Assembly (NCBI GenBank): GCA_964566965.1
Contig: CAZMKO010000001.1
Coordinates: 1 to 64,000 of the forward strand
Direction of reading: 5' to 3'
DNA from: Oleiagrimonas sp964566965
Lineage (GTDB): Bacteria; Pseudomonadota; Gammaproteobacteria; Xanthomonadales; Rhodanobacteraceae
Length of the DNA stretch: 64,000 bases
The notes under the pieces were generated by a model. It was not told the DNA's origin, did not search any database, and saw only the letters and a list, made by a program, of their open reading frames with translations. The translations under genes and the position numbers were made by a program. Positions within the stretch are counted from its first letter, which is position 1; each line of letters opens with the position of its first letter. Below are positions 15,596 to 22,749 of this stretch, in pieces.

Positions 15596-16792
15596 TCAGG
15601 CCGGCACCGCCGCTCCGGCGGCCACCACGCGATGGCGCCCCCACCACAGCAGCGGCAACCACACCACCACCAGCAGCGCGCCGGCCAGGAACACGCCCGA
15701 CTGCCCCAGGTGCGCCAGCACCGCGCCCCCCAGCACGCCACCCACTCCGGCCCCGAGGAACTGGCAGGTGGCGTAGGCGCCCATGGCGGCCCCGCGCAGA
15801 TGCGGCGGCGCCAATCGCGAGACCAGGCTGGGCAGACTGGCTTCAAGCAGGTTGAAGGCACTGAAAAACACCACGGCCGACACCCACAGCAGCACATGGC
15901 TGCCGCTGTCGACACCGAACCCCAGCAGAGCCAACCCCAGGCCCAGCGCACACACCAGCACCAGGCGCATGTTGCCGGCCAGCGAGGTCACCCGGCGCAG
16001 CACCACGCCCATGACCACGGCCGACACCAGCATCACCGGCAAGTACAGCTGCCACTGGTGTGCCAGCGCGATGCCGGTGCGCTCGACCAGCAGCAACGGC
16101 AACGCCACGAAGGCCGCCGTCAACATGGCATGCATCATGAATACCGACAGGTTCAGCACCGCCAGTTGCGGGCGCACCACCATGCGCAGCACGGCCGACC
16201 AGTGTGCCGCTTCCGGCGCGCGGTGCCGGCGTGGGCGCGGCACCACCGCCCACAGCAGGCCGACGGCACCGAGGGCCAGCACGGCGGTCAGGCCGAACAG
16301 GCCCGGCAGGCCGGCCACGGCGGCCAGGGGCGCACTGAGGATGATCGCCAGCACGAAGGCCAGGCCGATGCTGACGCCGATGATGCCCATCACCTTGCTG
16401 CGGTTGTCGTCATGCGAATGGTCCGCGGCCAGCGCCTGGCTGGCGCCGGAGACGGCCCCCATGCCCTGCAGCACGCGCCCGATGATGATGCCGGTGATGT
16501 CGCTGGACAGCGCCGCCACCAGCGAGCCGAGAAAAAACACGCCCAAACCGATGCTGATGGTCAGGTGCCGCCCGATGCGGTCCGAGGCCAGACCCACGGG
16601 GACCTGCAACAGCGCCTGGGCAAAACCGTAGATGCCGATTGCCAGGCCCACCAGGAAGGCCGTCGCACCGGGCAGGCGCATCGCGTAGACGGTGAACACC
16701 GGCATGATCAGGAACAACCCGAACATGCGCAGGCCGACCACGCTGGAGAGCGCCAGTGCGGTGTTGAGTTCACGCTTGCTGAGTTTGCTCAC
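15596..16792 (-). CDS. MFS transporter (YajR-like efflux family)
   Basis: Inner-membrane transporter of 398 residues with 12 predicted membrane segments. The start MSKLSKRELNTALALSSVVGLRMFGLFLI, the motif A-like loop VGLASDRIGRHLTISIG and GRVLQGMGAVSGASQALAADHSHDDNRSKVMG match the YajR-type drug:proton antiporter branch. It lacks the C-terminal cytoplasmic ferredoxin-like domain of E. coli YajR. It is divergent from ispB and upstream of ssb. Substrate unknown. Confidence 0.82.
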   Translation of the reverse strand: MSKLSKRELNTALALSSVVGLRMFGLFLIMPVFTVYAMRLPGATAFLVGLAIGIYGFAQALLQVPVGLASDRIGRHLTISIGLGVFFLGSLVAALSSDITGIIIGRVLQGMGAVSGASQALAADHSHDDNRSKVMGIIGVSIGLAFVLAIILSAPLAAVAGLPGLFGLTAVLALGAVGLLWAVVPRPRRHRAPEAAHWSAVLRMVVRPQLAVLNLSVFMMHAMLTAAFVALPLLLVERTGIALAHQWQLYLPVMLVSAVVMGVVLRRVTSLAGNMRLVLVCALGLGLALLGFGVDSGSHVLLWVSAVVFFSAFNLLEASLPSLVSRLAPPHLRGAAMGAYATCQFLGAGVGGVLGGAVLAHLGQSGVFLAGALLVVVWLPLLWWGRHRVVAAGAAVPA

Positions 16793-16881
16793 GAGGCGTC
16801 CGCGCGGTGGAAAGGCATCAAGTATAAGAGGTCATGCCACCGGCCCGGACTGTGGCACATCACCGCGGCGCGCTTTGCACC

Positions 16882-16887
16882 TATAAT
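16882..16887 (+). promoter_or_regulatory. Candidate -10 element for ispB
   Basis: A perfect TATAAT sits 29 bases before the ispB start codon, giving a short leader of about 20 bases. No convincing -35 is present at the usual distance. Confidence 0.45.
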
Positions 16888-16915
16888 TGCCGGTCTTGAT
16901 TCAAACAGTTACTTC

Positions 16916-17923
16916 ATGAGCACTTCCGCCACCCGCCTCGTCACCGAGTCCGTGCCCGACTATCCGGCCGCACGCGCCCTGGCCGCGCCCGACATGGATG
17001 CCGTGGACGCCCTGATCCGCCGCCGCCTGTCCTCGCACGTGGCCCTGATCAACCAGATCGCGGCGCACATCATCGACGGCGGCGGCAAGCGTCTGCGTCC
17101 GGTGCTGCACGTGCTGGCGGCACGCGCGGCCGGCTACGAGGGCGAGGCGCACGCGCAGCTGGCGGCGGTGATCGAGTTCATCCACACCTCGACGCTGCTG
17201 CACGACGACGTGGTGGACGAATCGGAGCTGCGGCGCGGACGCCAGACCGCCAACACCATGTGGGGCAACGCCGCCAGCGTGCTGGTGGGCGACTTCCTGT
17301 ATTCGCGGGCCTTCCAGTTGATGGTGGAGCTCGACGACATGACCATCATGCGGGTGCTGGCCGACACCACCAACATCATCGCCGAAGGCGAGGTGCTGCA
17401 ACTGCTGAACATCGGCAACCCGGACATCGACGAGACCGCCTACCTGGGCGTGATCGAGCGCAAGACGGCGGTGTTGTTCGCCGCGGCCACGCAACTGGGC
17501 GGGGTGCTGGGCGGCCTGCCCGACACACAGGTGGCGGCGTTGCGCGACTACGGCATGCAGCTCGGCTACGCGTTCCAGATCGCCGACGATCTGCTCGACT
17601 ACGTCTCCGACGCCGACACCCTCGGCAAGAACATCGGCGACGACCTGGCCGAAGGCAAGCCGACGCTGCCACTGATCTACGCGCTGGAGGAAGCTTCCCC
17701 GGATCAGGCCGGCGCCCTGCGCCATGCCATCGAACATGGCGAGCGCGACGCCCTGGAGGAGGTCATCGGCTTCATTCGCCAGAGCAGCGCCCTGCAGCGC
17801 ACCCGCACCCTGGCGCAGGCCCATGCGACACGCGCGCGCGCCGCGCTGGCGTGCCTGCCGGCCTCGAAGTGGCGCGACGCCATGATCGCGGTGGCCAATT
17901 ACGCCGTCGAGCGCACTTACTGA
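16916..17923 (+). CDS. ispB: Octaprenyl diphosphate synthase
   Basis: Trans-type polyprenyl diphosphate synthase of 335 residues that makes the ubiquinone side chain from FPP and IPP. The first aspartate motif is HDDVVDES (DDxxD at 97-101) and the second DDLLDYVSD (224-228); GGGKRLRPVLH is the IPP-binding region. ATG 16916 was chosen because it gives the usual length and the family N-terminus. It converges with two ubiquinone hydroxylase genes, so quinone synthesis genes cluster here. The exact chain length (C40 versus others) is by homology only. Confidence 0.9.
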   Translation: MSTSATRLVTESVPDYPAARALAAPDMDAVDALIRRRLSSHVALINQIAAHIIDGGGKRLRPVLHVLAARAAGYEGEAHAQLAAVIEFIHTSTLLHDDVVDESELRRGRQTANTMWGNAASVLVGDFLYSRAFQLMVELDDMTIMRVLADTTNIIAEGEVLQLLNIGNPDIDETAYLGVIERKTAVLFAAATQLGGVLGGLPDTQVAALRDYGMQLGYAFQIADDLLDYVSDADTLGKNIGDDLAEGKPTLPLIYALEEASPDQAGALRHAIEHGERDALEEVIGFIRQSSALQRTRTLAQAHATRARAALACLPASKWRDAMIAVANYAVERTY

Positions 17924-17943
17924 CCGCCATGCACCCCTGACCG

Positions 17944-17962
17944 GCATCCCGGCCGGGGATGC
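17944..17962. terminator. Hairpin between convergent ispB and ubi genes
   Basis: A 7-bp inverted repeat, GCATCCC/GGGATGC, lies between the two stop codons. There is no T-run on either side, so it may be only a weak or factor-assisted bidirectional terminator. Confidence 0.4.
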
Positions 17963-19186
17963 TCAGCGCCCGGCCGCGTGTGCGGCCAGTGCCCGCTTCA
18001 GCGGCGACAACCGGTTGACGGCGCGCATGCCCAGCCCGCGCAGTGCCACCAGTGGCGGCGTTTGCCAGGCGTAGATGCGGGCCAACGCGTCCAATGACAG
18101 CGCATCCACGGTGTCGGCACTGCGCCGGCGGCGCGCGTAGCGGGCCAGCACGTGGGGGGCGCCGATGTCGCCACCGGCGGCATGGGCGGTGGTGAGCACT
18201 TCGCGCAACCCGACCACGTCACGCAGACCCAGGTTGATGCCCTGCCCGGCCAGCGGATGCACGGCGTGCGCCGCGTCGCCCAGCAAGACCACGCGGCCGC
18301 GATGAAAGTCGCGGGCAAGCGTCAGGCGCAACGGAAACGCGGCGCGGGGACCACTGCCCGTGACCGGCCCGAGGCACATGTCGCCGGCCACCGACAACGC
18401 GCGACAGAACGCCGCGTCGTCCATCGCCAGCACCCGTGCCGCGCCGGCGTCCGGCAACGACCACACCACCGAGCAGCGACCGTCATCCAGCGGCAGAAAT
18501 GCCAACGGTCCGCCCGGCATGAAGCGCTGCCACGCCGTTTCGCGATGCGCTCGCGCGGTGTCCACGTGGGCGACCACGGCGCGCTGGTCGTAATCGCGTC
18601 CGCGGGTGGTGATGCCGGCCATGCGTCGCACCGGCGAGGCGGCGCCATCGGCCGCGACCAGCACCCGCGCGTCCAGCACATCGCCGTCTTCCAGGCGCAC
18701 GGCGACATGCTCGGCCGACATGTCCAGACCAGCCACGGTGGCCGGACAACGGCAATGCACACCGGCCGCCGCCAGTGCCTGCCACAATTGGTGCTGCACC
18801 AGGCGATTCTCGACGATCCAGCCCATCTCGGCGTGCCCGCCGTCGGCCGCGTCGATGTCCAGGACCGCACCGTTTTCGGCGTCCCACACATGCATGTGGC
18901 GATACGGCTGGGCCCGCGCGGCGCGCACCGCTGCCCAAACACCAAGATCATCCAGGCAGACCACCGACGACGGCGCCAGCGCGACCACGCGCAGGTCCAC
19001 CTCGTCCGCGGCCACCCATGGCGTCGGATGCCGCGTCTCGATCAGGGTCACGTCCAGGCCGTCGCGGGCCAGCGCCAGGGCTGCGGCGGCACCGGCCATA
19101 CCGCCACCGACCACGATGACGTCGCGGACAGACTGGCGCCGGCGGCGACGCGGCACGACAGGCGACACGGTATCGGAGGCGGTCAT
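17963..19186 (-). CDS. UbiH/UbiF/UbiI-family FAD monooxygenase
   Basis: Class A flavoprotein hydroxylase of 407 residues that likely hydroxylates a ring carbon of a ubiquinone precursor. The dinucleotide motif is DVIVVGGGMAGAAAALALARDG; the DG motif is VLVAADGAASPVRRMAG; the second FAD motif is VVLLGDAAHAVHPLAGQGINLG. The GDAAH..PLAGQG form is that of UbiF/UbiI-type proteins rather than UbiH. It overlaps ubiH by 4 bases (ATGA), so the pair is coupled. Which of the three ring positions (C1, C5, C6) it serves cannot be settled from sequence. Confidence 0.82.
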   Translation of the reverse strand: MTASDTVSPVVPRRRRRQSVRDVIVVGGGMAGAAAALALARDGLDVTLIETRHPTPWVAADEVDLRVVALAPSSVVCLDDLGVWAAVRAARAQPYRHMHVWDAENGAVLDIDAADGGHAEMGWIVENRLVQHQLWQALAAAGVHCRCPATVAGLDMSAEHVAVRLEDGDVLDARVLVAADGAASPVRRMAGITTRGRDYDQRAVVAHVDTARAHRETAWQRFMPGGPLAFLPLDDGRCSVVWSLPDAGAARVLAMDDAAFCRALSVAGDMCLGPVTGSGPRAAFPLRLTLARDFHRGRVVLLGDAAHAVHPLAGQGINLGLRDVVGLREVLTTAHAAGGDIGAPHVLARYARRRRSADTVDALSLDALARIYAWQTPPLVALRGLGMRAVNRLSPLKRALAAHAAGR

Positions 19187-20391
19187 CGGCGGGTCTCCAG
19201 CACGGCACGGGGTGGGCGACCGCGAAAGCCCATGCCGCGGCGCAACATCGCCCGCCGCAGCGGCGGCACGCGATCGAACGCCAGCATGCCCAGCGTACGC
19301 AGTGGCGCCAGGACCGGCGCATCCAGACAGGCCAGGCGGATCAGGCCATGGCTCATGGCCATGACGCCGTCGCGGTCCGGGGCGCGCCGGCACGCGTAAT
19401 CGTCCAGCCGCGACGACGCGCCGGGATCGTCGGCACCGGCCACCAGTTCGGCCAGGGTCAGCGCATCGCGCAGGCCCAGGTTGAAGCCCTGTGCACCGAT
19501 CGGGTGGATGGTCTGGGCGGCGTTGCCGACCAGTACCGCGCGCGGAGCGGTCAACGACCGCGCCGCGACACGCCGAATCGGATGCACGAAACGCCGCCCC
19601 GGCCGCGTCAGGCGCCCCACTCGCCAGCCGAAGCGGGCCTGTGCCAACGCCATGAAAGCAGCATCGTCCAGCGCCGCGACGGCATCGGCCTGATCGGCGT
19701 CCACCGTCAACACCAGTCCGGCCCGGCCGCCGGCCAGCGGCAGCAACGCCACCGGTCCGGCATCGCTGAAACGTTCCCAGGCGCGCCCCTGCATGGCACG
19801 CTCGGTCGCCACCGTGGTGACCATGAGCGTTTGCCGGTAATCCTCGCCATCAGTGGCGATGCCCAGGGCGTCGCGGATCGTGGAATCGGTGCCGTCCGCA
19901 CCCACCAGAAGGCGCGTGTGGATCTCGCGACTGGCCGCGTCGGCATCGAGGCACACGCGCCAGCCGTCGGTTTCCGGATGGATGGACGCCACGCGTGCGG
20001 GGGCCAACCGCTCCAGCTGCGTGCAGGCGTCCAGCCGTGTCGCCAGTGCCGCCCCCAGGCGGCTGGCCGGTACCGTCCAGCCCAGGGCATCCAGACCCAG
20101 GCGTGCCGCTTCCAGGCGCGTGGCGCCGAACTCACCGGCACGGCTGACGTGGATGCGGCGGATGGCGGTGGCGTGCGCGTCGACATGCGGCCACACGCCC
20201 AACGCGCGCAAGCCGTTCACGCTGGCCCGGGCCAGCGCCAGGTTGCGTTCGTCGGCGCGCGGCGGCGAACCGGCCTTCGGCACGAAAGCCTCGACCATGG
20301 TGGCACGGCGGCCGGCCGCGTCCAGGGCGATGGCCAGGCTGGCGCCGACCAGCCCGCCGCCCACGACGAGAATATCGGTATGCTCGGTCAT
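19183..20391 (-). CDS. ubiH: 2-polyprenyl-6-methoxyphenol hydroxylase
   Basis: FAD-dependent aromatic hydroxylase of the ubiquinone pathway, 402 residues. The N-terminal Rossmann motif is DILVVGGGLVGASLAIALDAAG, the DG motif LLVGADGTDSTIRDALG, and the C-terminal FAD motif VLVGNAAQTIHPIGAQGFNLGLRD. The GNAAQT.HPI form is characteristic of UbiH. Start chosen at MTEHTDILVV. It is the first gene of a two-gene minus-strand unit; the second monooxygenase starts within its stop codon. Upstream and divergent is the btuM-like gene, with 178 bases between. Confidence 0.85.
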   Translation of the reverse strand: MTEHTDILVVGGGLVGASLAIALDAAGRRATMVEAFVPKAGSPPRADERNLALARASVNGLRALGVWPHVDAHATAIRRIHVSRAGEFGATRLEAARLGLDALGWTVPASRLGAALATRLDACTQLERLAPARVASIHPETDGWRVCLDADAASREIHTRLLVGADGTDSTIRDALGIATDGEDYRQTLMVTTVATERAMQGRAWERFSDAGPVALLPLAGGRAGLVLTVDADQADAVAALDDAAFMALAQARFGWRVGRLTRPGRRFVHPIRRVAARSLTAPRAVLVGNAAQTIHPIGAQGFNLGLRDALTLAELVAGADDPGASSRLDDYACRRAPDRDGVMAMSHGLIRLACLDAPVLAPLRTLGMLAFDRVPPLRRAMLRRGMGFRGRPPRAVLETRR

Positions 20392-20569
20392 GCCGCCGAT
20401 GATACGCGGATCGATGCATCTTCGGCTAAACTGACGTGGCGGCGGCACGATGTCACATGGTGCCGCGGCAGGCGTCTTCCGGCGCCGGCGCGAGACGCCT
20501 CGCCGCCGTCCACGAAAGGCCTGCCGGCGATGCCGCCCCGTCCCATCCTGCTACCTGTGGAGCTCCTCC

Positions 20570-21154
20570 ATGAACCTGACCCAGAATCAGCGTGTCGGCA
20601 TCTTCGCGTTGCTCGCCCTCGTGATGGCCGCCACGCGCATCAACCATTTCGCCCCCGTTCCCGACGCGTCCTGGGCCCTGTTCCTGCTGGGCGGCTTCTA
20701 CCTGCGCGGTGCCGCGCGCTGGGCCTTCCCGCTGCTGTTGGCCGAAGCGGTACTGATCGACTACATCGTCATCAGCGGCCAGGGCATCAACTTCTGGTCG
20801 CATTACTGCGTGTCGGCCGCCTACTGGTTCCTGATCGCCGCCTACGGCGCGATGTGGTTCGGCGGCGCGCTCATGCGCCGTGCCGGCATCGGCTTCAACT
20901 GGCGCTCGCTGGGCATTGCCGCGGCCACGCTCGTCGCCTCCACGGCGGTGTGCCACCTGATCGCGCAAGGCAGCTTCTACTGGCTGAGCGACAGCGTCGC
21001 GTCTCCCAGCCTTGGCGGTTGGGCCGCCAACTACGCCGACTGGTACCTGCCGTACCTGCGCACCACCGCGCTGTACGTGGCCATCGCTGCCGTGCTGCAC
21101 GCCTTGGCCGTGCAGCTGGCGCGGGCCCTGCCGCAGCGCCGGCGCGCGCACTGA
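20570..21154 (+). CDS. btuM: BtuM-like cobalamin transporter
   Basis: Integral membrane protein of 194 residues with about six hydrophobic segments. The N-terminal region NQRVGIFALLALVMAATRINHF..VPDASWALFLLGGFYLRG and a cysteine at residue 80 (NFWSHYCVSAAYW) match BtuM, a small ECF-type B12 transporter in which Cys80 binds the cobalt and removes cyanide. The next gene, 21 bases downstream, is a cobalamin adenosyltransferase, which supports the call. A GGAG-containing ribosome site precedes the ATG. No canonical cobalamin riboswitch was recognised in the 178 bases upstream, although a stable GGCGTCT/AGACGCC stem is there. The assignment is by remembered family features and context, not a search. 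Confidence 0.72.
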   Translation: MNLTQNQRVGIFALLALVMAATRINHFAPVPDASWALFLLGGFYLRGAARWAFPLLLAEAVLIDYIVISGQGINFWSHYCVSAAYWFLIAAYGAMWFGGALMRRAGIGFNWRSLGIAAATLVASTAVCHLIAQGSFYWLSDSVASPSLGGWAANYADWYLPYLRTTALYVAIAAVLHALAVQLARALPQRRRAH

Positions 21155-21175
21155 GCGGAACGGGGCTGAAGGCAC

Positions 21176-21742
21176 ATGGGTAACCGTCTGTCCAAGATCT
21201 ATACCCGCACCGGGGATGACGGCTCGACCGGCCTCGGTGACGGCTCGCGCGTGCCCAAGGACGCGGCCCGTGTCGCGGCCTACGGCACCACCGACGAACT
21301 CAACAGCACCGTCGGCATGGTATTGGCCTGCGACGGCGTGCCGGATGCCGTGCGCGAGGCGCTGGTGCAGATCCAGCACGACCTGTTCGACCTCGGCGGC
21401 GAGTTGTGCATTCCGGGCATGGAGATGATCCACGACGCCGACGTCGAACGCCTGGAAAACATCCTGGACGAGCTCAACGCCGACCTGCCGAAACTCAAGG
21501 AATTCATCCTTCCCGGTGGCGGCATGGCCGCGGCCACCTGCCACCTGGCCCGCACCGTGTGCCGCCGCGCCGAGCGTGCCGTGGTGACACTGGCCCGCGA
21601 CGAGGACATCCGGCCGCAGCCGCGCCACTACCTCAACCGTCTGTCCGACCTGTTGTTCGTGATGGCCCGCGTGCTGGCGCGCAGCGGCGGCCACGGCGAG
21701 GTGCTGTGGCAACACGAGCGCCGCAAGAAACCGCAGGCCTGA
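21176..21742 (+). CDS. PduO-type cob(I)alamin adenosyltransferase
   Basis: Transfers the adenosyl group of ATP to cob(I)alamin to form coenzyme B12. The 188-residue protein shows the family's ATP-binding N-terminus YTRTGDDGSTGLGDGSRV, the segment AYGTTDELNSTVG, and the C-terminal active-site pieces FILPGGG and CRRAERAVV. Length is normal. It follows the BtuM-like importer closely, which suggests imported B12 is adenosylated at once. The downstream HDAC-like gene begins 10 bases later and is probably cotranscribed. Confidence 0.93.
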   Translation: MGNRLSKIYTRTGDDGSTGLGDGSRVPKDAARVAAYGTTDELNSTVGMVLACDGVPDAVREALVQIQHDLFDLGGELCIPGMEMIHDADVERLENILDELNADLPKLKEFILPGGGMAAATCHLARTVCRRAERAVVTLARDEDIRPQPRHYLNRLSDLLFVMARVLARSGGHGEVLWQHERRKKPQA

Positions 21743-21752
21743 GCGACGGCCC

Positions 21753-22676
21753 GTGCTGCACCTGTACACGCATCCGGCCTGCCTGAACCACGTTCCCGGC
21801 CCGGGACACCCCGAATCGCCGCGCCGTCTGGCCGGTATCCTGGAGGCTCTGGACCACGACCGCTTCGCGGCCCTGGACCGTATCCCGGCACCCCGGGCCA
21901 CGCGCGAACAGCTGCTGCGGGTGCACACGGCCGACCACGTCGAGCGCATTCTCGGCGCCACGATCAAAGACACGCTGCAGCGCCTGGACGAAGACACCTG
22001 GATGTCCAGCGGCTCGCCCGAAGCCGCCGCGCGCGCCGCCGGTGCGGCCTGCGCCGCGGTCGACGCGGTGATGCGCGGCCAGGTCGCGCACGCCTTCTGC
22101 GCCGTGCGTCCGCCCGGCCACCATGCCACCGCGGACCGGGCGATGGGCTTTTGCCTGTTCAACAACGTGGCCGTCGCCGCCGCGCACGCGCTCGCCGTGC
22201 ACCGCCTGAAACGGGTCGCGATCGTCGATTTCGACGTGCACCATGGCAACGGCACCCAGGATATTTTCGCCAGTGAGCCGCGCGTCGCATACGCCTCGAG
22301 CCACCAGGGCGACCTGTACCCGCACACCGGCCGCGCCGACGACACCGACGACGGCCACCTGTGGAATGCCCCGCTGCCGGCCGGCAGCGGATCGGCGGAG
22401 TTTCGCGGCACCTGGCAGGACCACCTGCTGCCGCGCCTGCATGCCTTCCGGCCCCAGCTGGTGCTGGTCTCGGCCGGCTTCGACGCGCATCGCGAGGACC
22501 CCCTGGCCGACCTGGTGCTGCGCACCGACGATTACGCCTGGATCACCGAGCGCCTGGTCGACCTCGCCCGCGCCCATGCGCACGGGCGCATCGTGTCGTG
22601 CCTGGAGGGAGGGTATGATTTGAACGCCTTGTGTGCCGGCGTGGTCGCGCATGTGACCGAGCTGCTGCCGGAGTGA
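21753..22676 (+). CDS. Histone deacetylase-like amidohydrolase
   Basis: Zinc-dependent deacetylase-superfamily protein of 307 residues, related to acetylpolyamine amidohydrolases and class II HDACs. Seen are the tandem His in RPPGHHATADRAMGFC, metal ligands in VDFDVHHGNGTQDIF (Asp, His) and SAGFDAHREDPLAD (Asp), and the closing EGGYDLNAL. The start is GTG, placed 10 bases after the adenosyltransferase stop. Bacterial members act on small acetylated amines or proteins; the substrate is not predictable. lptD follows 73 bases later. Confidence 0.9.
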   Translation: MLHLYTHPACLNHVPGPGHPESPRRLAGILEALDHDRFAALDRIPAPRATREQLLRVHTADHVERILGATIKDTLQRLDEDTWMSSGSPEAAARAAGAACAAVDAVMRGQVAHAFCAVRPPGHHATADRAMGFCLFNNVAVAAAHALAVHRLKRVAIVDFDVHHGNGTQDIFASEPRVAYASSHQGDLYPHTGRADDTDDGHLWNAPLPAGSGSAEFRGTWQDHLLPRLHAFRPQLVLVSAGFDAHREDPLADLVLRTDDYAWITERLVDLARAHAHGRIVSCLEGGYDLNALCAGVVAHVTELLPE

Positions 22677-22749
22677 CCCGCCCTCGCCATGCCCGCCGCC
22701 AATGCTTTCTGCTAGCGTAATCCCCCAGCATTCCAAGGAGACCGGCCCC

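Noticed and set aside
16853..16896. Sigma-54 type site (TGGCAC...TTGC) before ispB
   Set aside because: The spacing between the GG and GC elements is too wide for a -24/-12 promoter.
20392..20569. Cobalamin riboswitch upstream of the BtuM-like gene
   Set aside because: The leader has GGTGCC and a stable stem, but the conserved B12-box and the other core elements of the riboswitch could not be found in order. A covariance model search would settle it.
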